Of a stretch of 5,952 bases of DNA, positions 5,437-5,952 are shown in pieces (the first letter of the stretch is position 1; the number at the start of each line of letters is the position of its first letter). The stretch comes from REEB481 sp039796915 (lineage in GTDB: Bacteria; Bacteroidota; Bacteroidia; NS11-12g; UBA955). Below the pieces are notes generated by a model. It was not told the origin of the DNA and did no database searches. It was given only the letters and a program-made list of their open reading frames with translations. The position numbers and the translations under genes are program-made. The stretch spans positions 1 to 5,952 of the forward strand of contig JBDKIU010000075.1 in the NCBI GenBank assembly GCA_039796915.1, read 5' to 3'.

Positions 5437-5952
5437 ATGCCCATGAAAGCAATTTTGCCTCTGCTCCTGGTCTTGTTGGGAAGCAGCTCCTTGCAGGCTC
5501 AGAAGGAACGTTATGTAGATGGCATCCTGGCTGTGGTGGGCGAAAAGATCATCACCTACAGTGATTACCTTACCGAATACGATCAGGTAAGCAAGCAAAC
5601 CGGCCCGGGCAGGGAAGGAGAATGTTTTGTTTTTGAACAGCTTCTCATCCGGAAGCTGCTGATGAATCAGGCAGAGCTGGACAGCTTGCCGGTGGATCAG
5701 AATCGTATAGATGCAGAAATAGAAAACAAGCTGCGCTACTACGCCCGTCAGCTGGGCAGCGAGCGCAAGCTGGAAGAGTTTCTCGGCAAATCCTTGTCCG
5801 AATACAAACGCGACATCCGTCCGCGGGTGCAGGAACAAATGCTCTCCCGCGACATGGAAAACAAGGTGCTTGAGAACGTGAAAATCAGCCCGAAGGAAGT
5901 GCAGGAGTACTACGCTTCTATTCCCCGCGACAGCCTGCCCCTGATTGGTGCA
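5437..5952 (+). CDS. SurA-like periplasmic chaperone / peptidyl-prolyl isomerase (N-terminal part, runs off the window)
   Basis: The first 172 codons are present without a stop. A signal peptide, MPMKAILPLLLVLLGSSSLQA, is followed by Gln22. Then comes the SurA N-terminal signature VDGILAVVGEKIITYSDY (27-44), a helical chaperone region with many charged residues, and at 150-172 an ISPKEVQEYYASIP segment that in SurA relatives leads into the parvulin domain, which would lie beyond base 5952. SurA-type proteins escort unfolded outer-membrane proteins through the periplasm. I chose the ATG at 5437; the ATG at 5443 gives an equally good signal peptide (MKAILPL...), and a GTG at 5428 is also in frame. 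No ribosome-binding site or separate promoter is visible in the 24-bp gap, which fits co-transcription with the preceding isomerase. A parvulin domain downstream is expected, not seen. Confidence 0.9.
   Translation, partial: MPMKAILPLLLVLLGSSSLQAQKERYVDGILAVVGEKIITYSDYLTEYDQVSKQTGPGREGECFVFEQLLIRKLLMNQAELDSLPVDQNRIDAEIENKLRYYARQLGSERKLEEFLGKSLSEYKRDIRPRVQEQMLSRDMENKVLENVKISPKEVQEYYASIPRDSLPLIGA

Noticed and set aside
4129..5838. 569-residue open frame antisense to the isomerase genes
   Set aside because: Codon-aligned shadow crossing two genes that happen to share a frame; its His/Phe/Gln-rich composition is typical of reverse-complemented coding sequence.

Overview
The window looks like an ordinary chromosomal segment of a Bacteroidota bacterium. 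The evidence is the style of the proteins (a sigma-54 with a very acidic linker, and large tandem parvulin-type isomerases), the lack of clear Shine-Dalgarno sequences, and matches to the Bacteroidota -7 promoter element TAnnTTTG just upstream of three of the four genes. I cannot place it below phylum with confidence; the gene content would fit a Flavobacteriales, Sphingobacteriales or Chitinophagales relative.

Layout. Bases 1-314 contain no credible gene and are built almost entirely of inverted repeats: a rod-like fold at 2-83, a nested palindrome at 97-177, a 12-bp hairpin at 183-213, and a dispersed-repeat-like palindrome at about 278-307. On the minus strand, 315-1769 encodes RNA polymerase sigma-54 (rpoN). 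A 76-bp divergent promoter region follows (1770-1845), with a 15-bp direct repeat and a -7-like box for each direction. On the plus strand are asparaginyl-tRNA synthetase (asnS, 1846-3360), which carries a coiled-coil-like insertion; a secreted double-parvulin peptidyl-prolyl isomerase (3403-5412); and, 24 bp further on, the first 172 codons of a SurA-like periplasmic chaperone/isomerase (5437 onward), which runs off the end.

How the parts work together. rpoN and asnS are housekeeping genes that share a promoter region but no obvious pathway. The two isomerase genes very probably form one transcription unit devoted to folding exported and outer-membrane proteins in the periplasm. A weak hairpin straddling the asnS stop, followed at once by a TAnnTTTG box, suggests that asnS ends there and the isomerase operon starts from its own promoter with a very short leader.

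No clearly new biological system is visible. The most unusual items are the palindrome-packed 5' end of the window, the overlapping architecture of the rpoN/asnS promoter region, and the AsnRS insertion.
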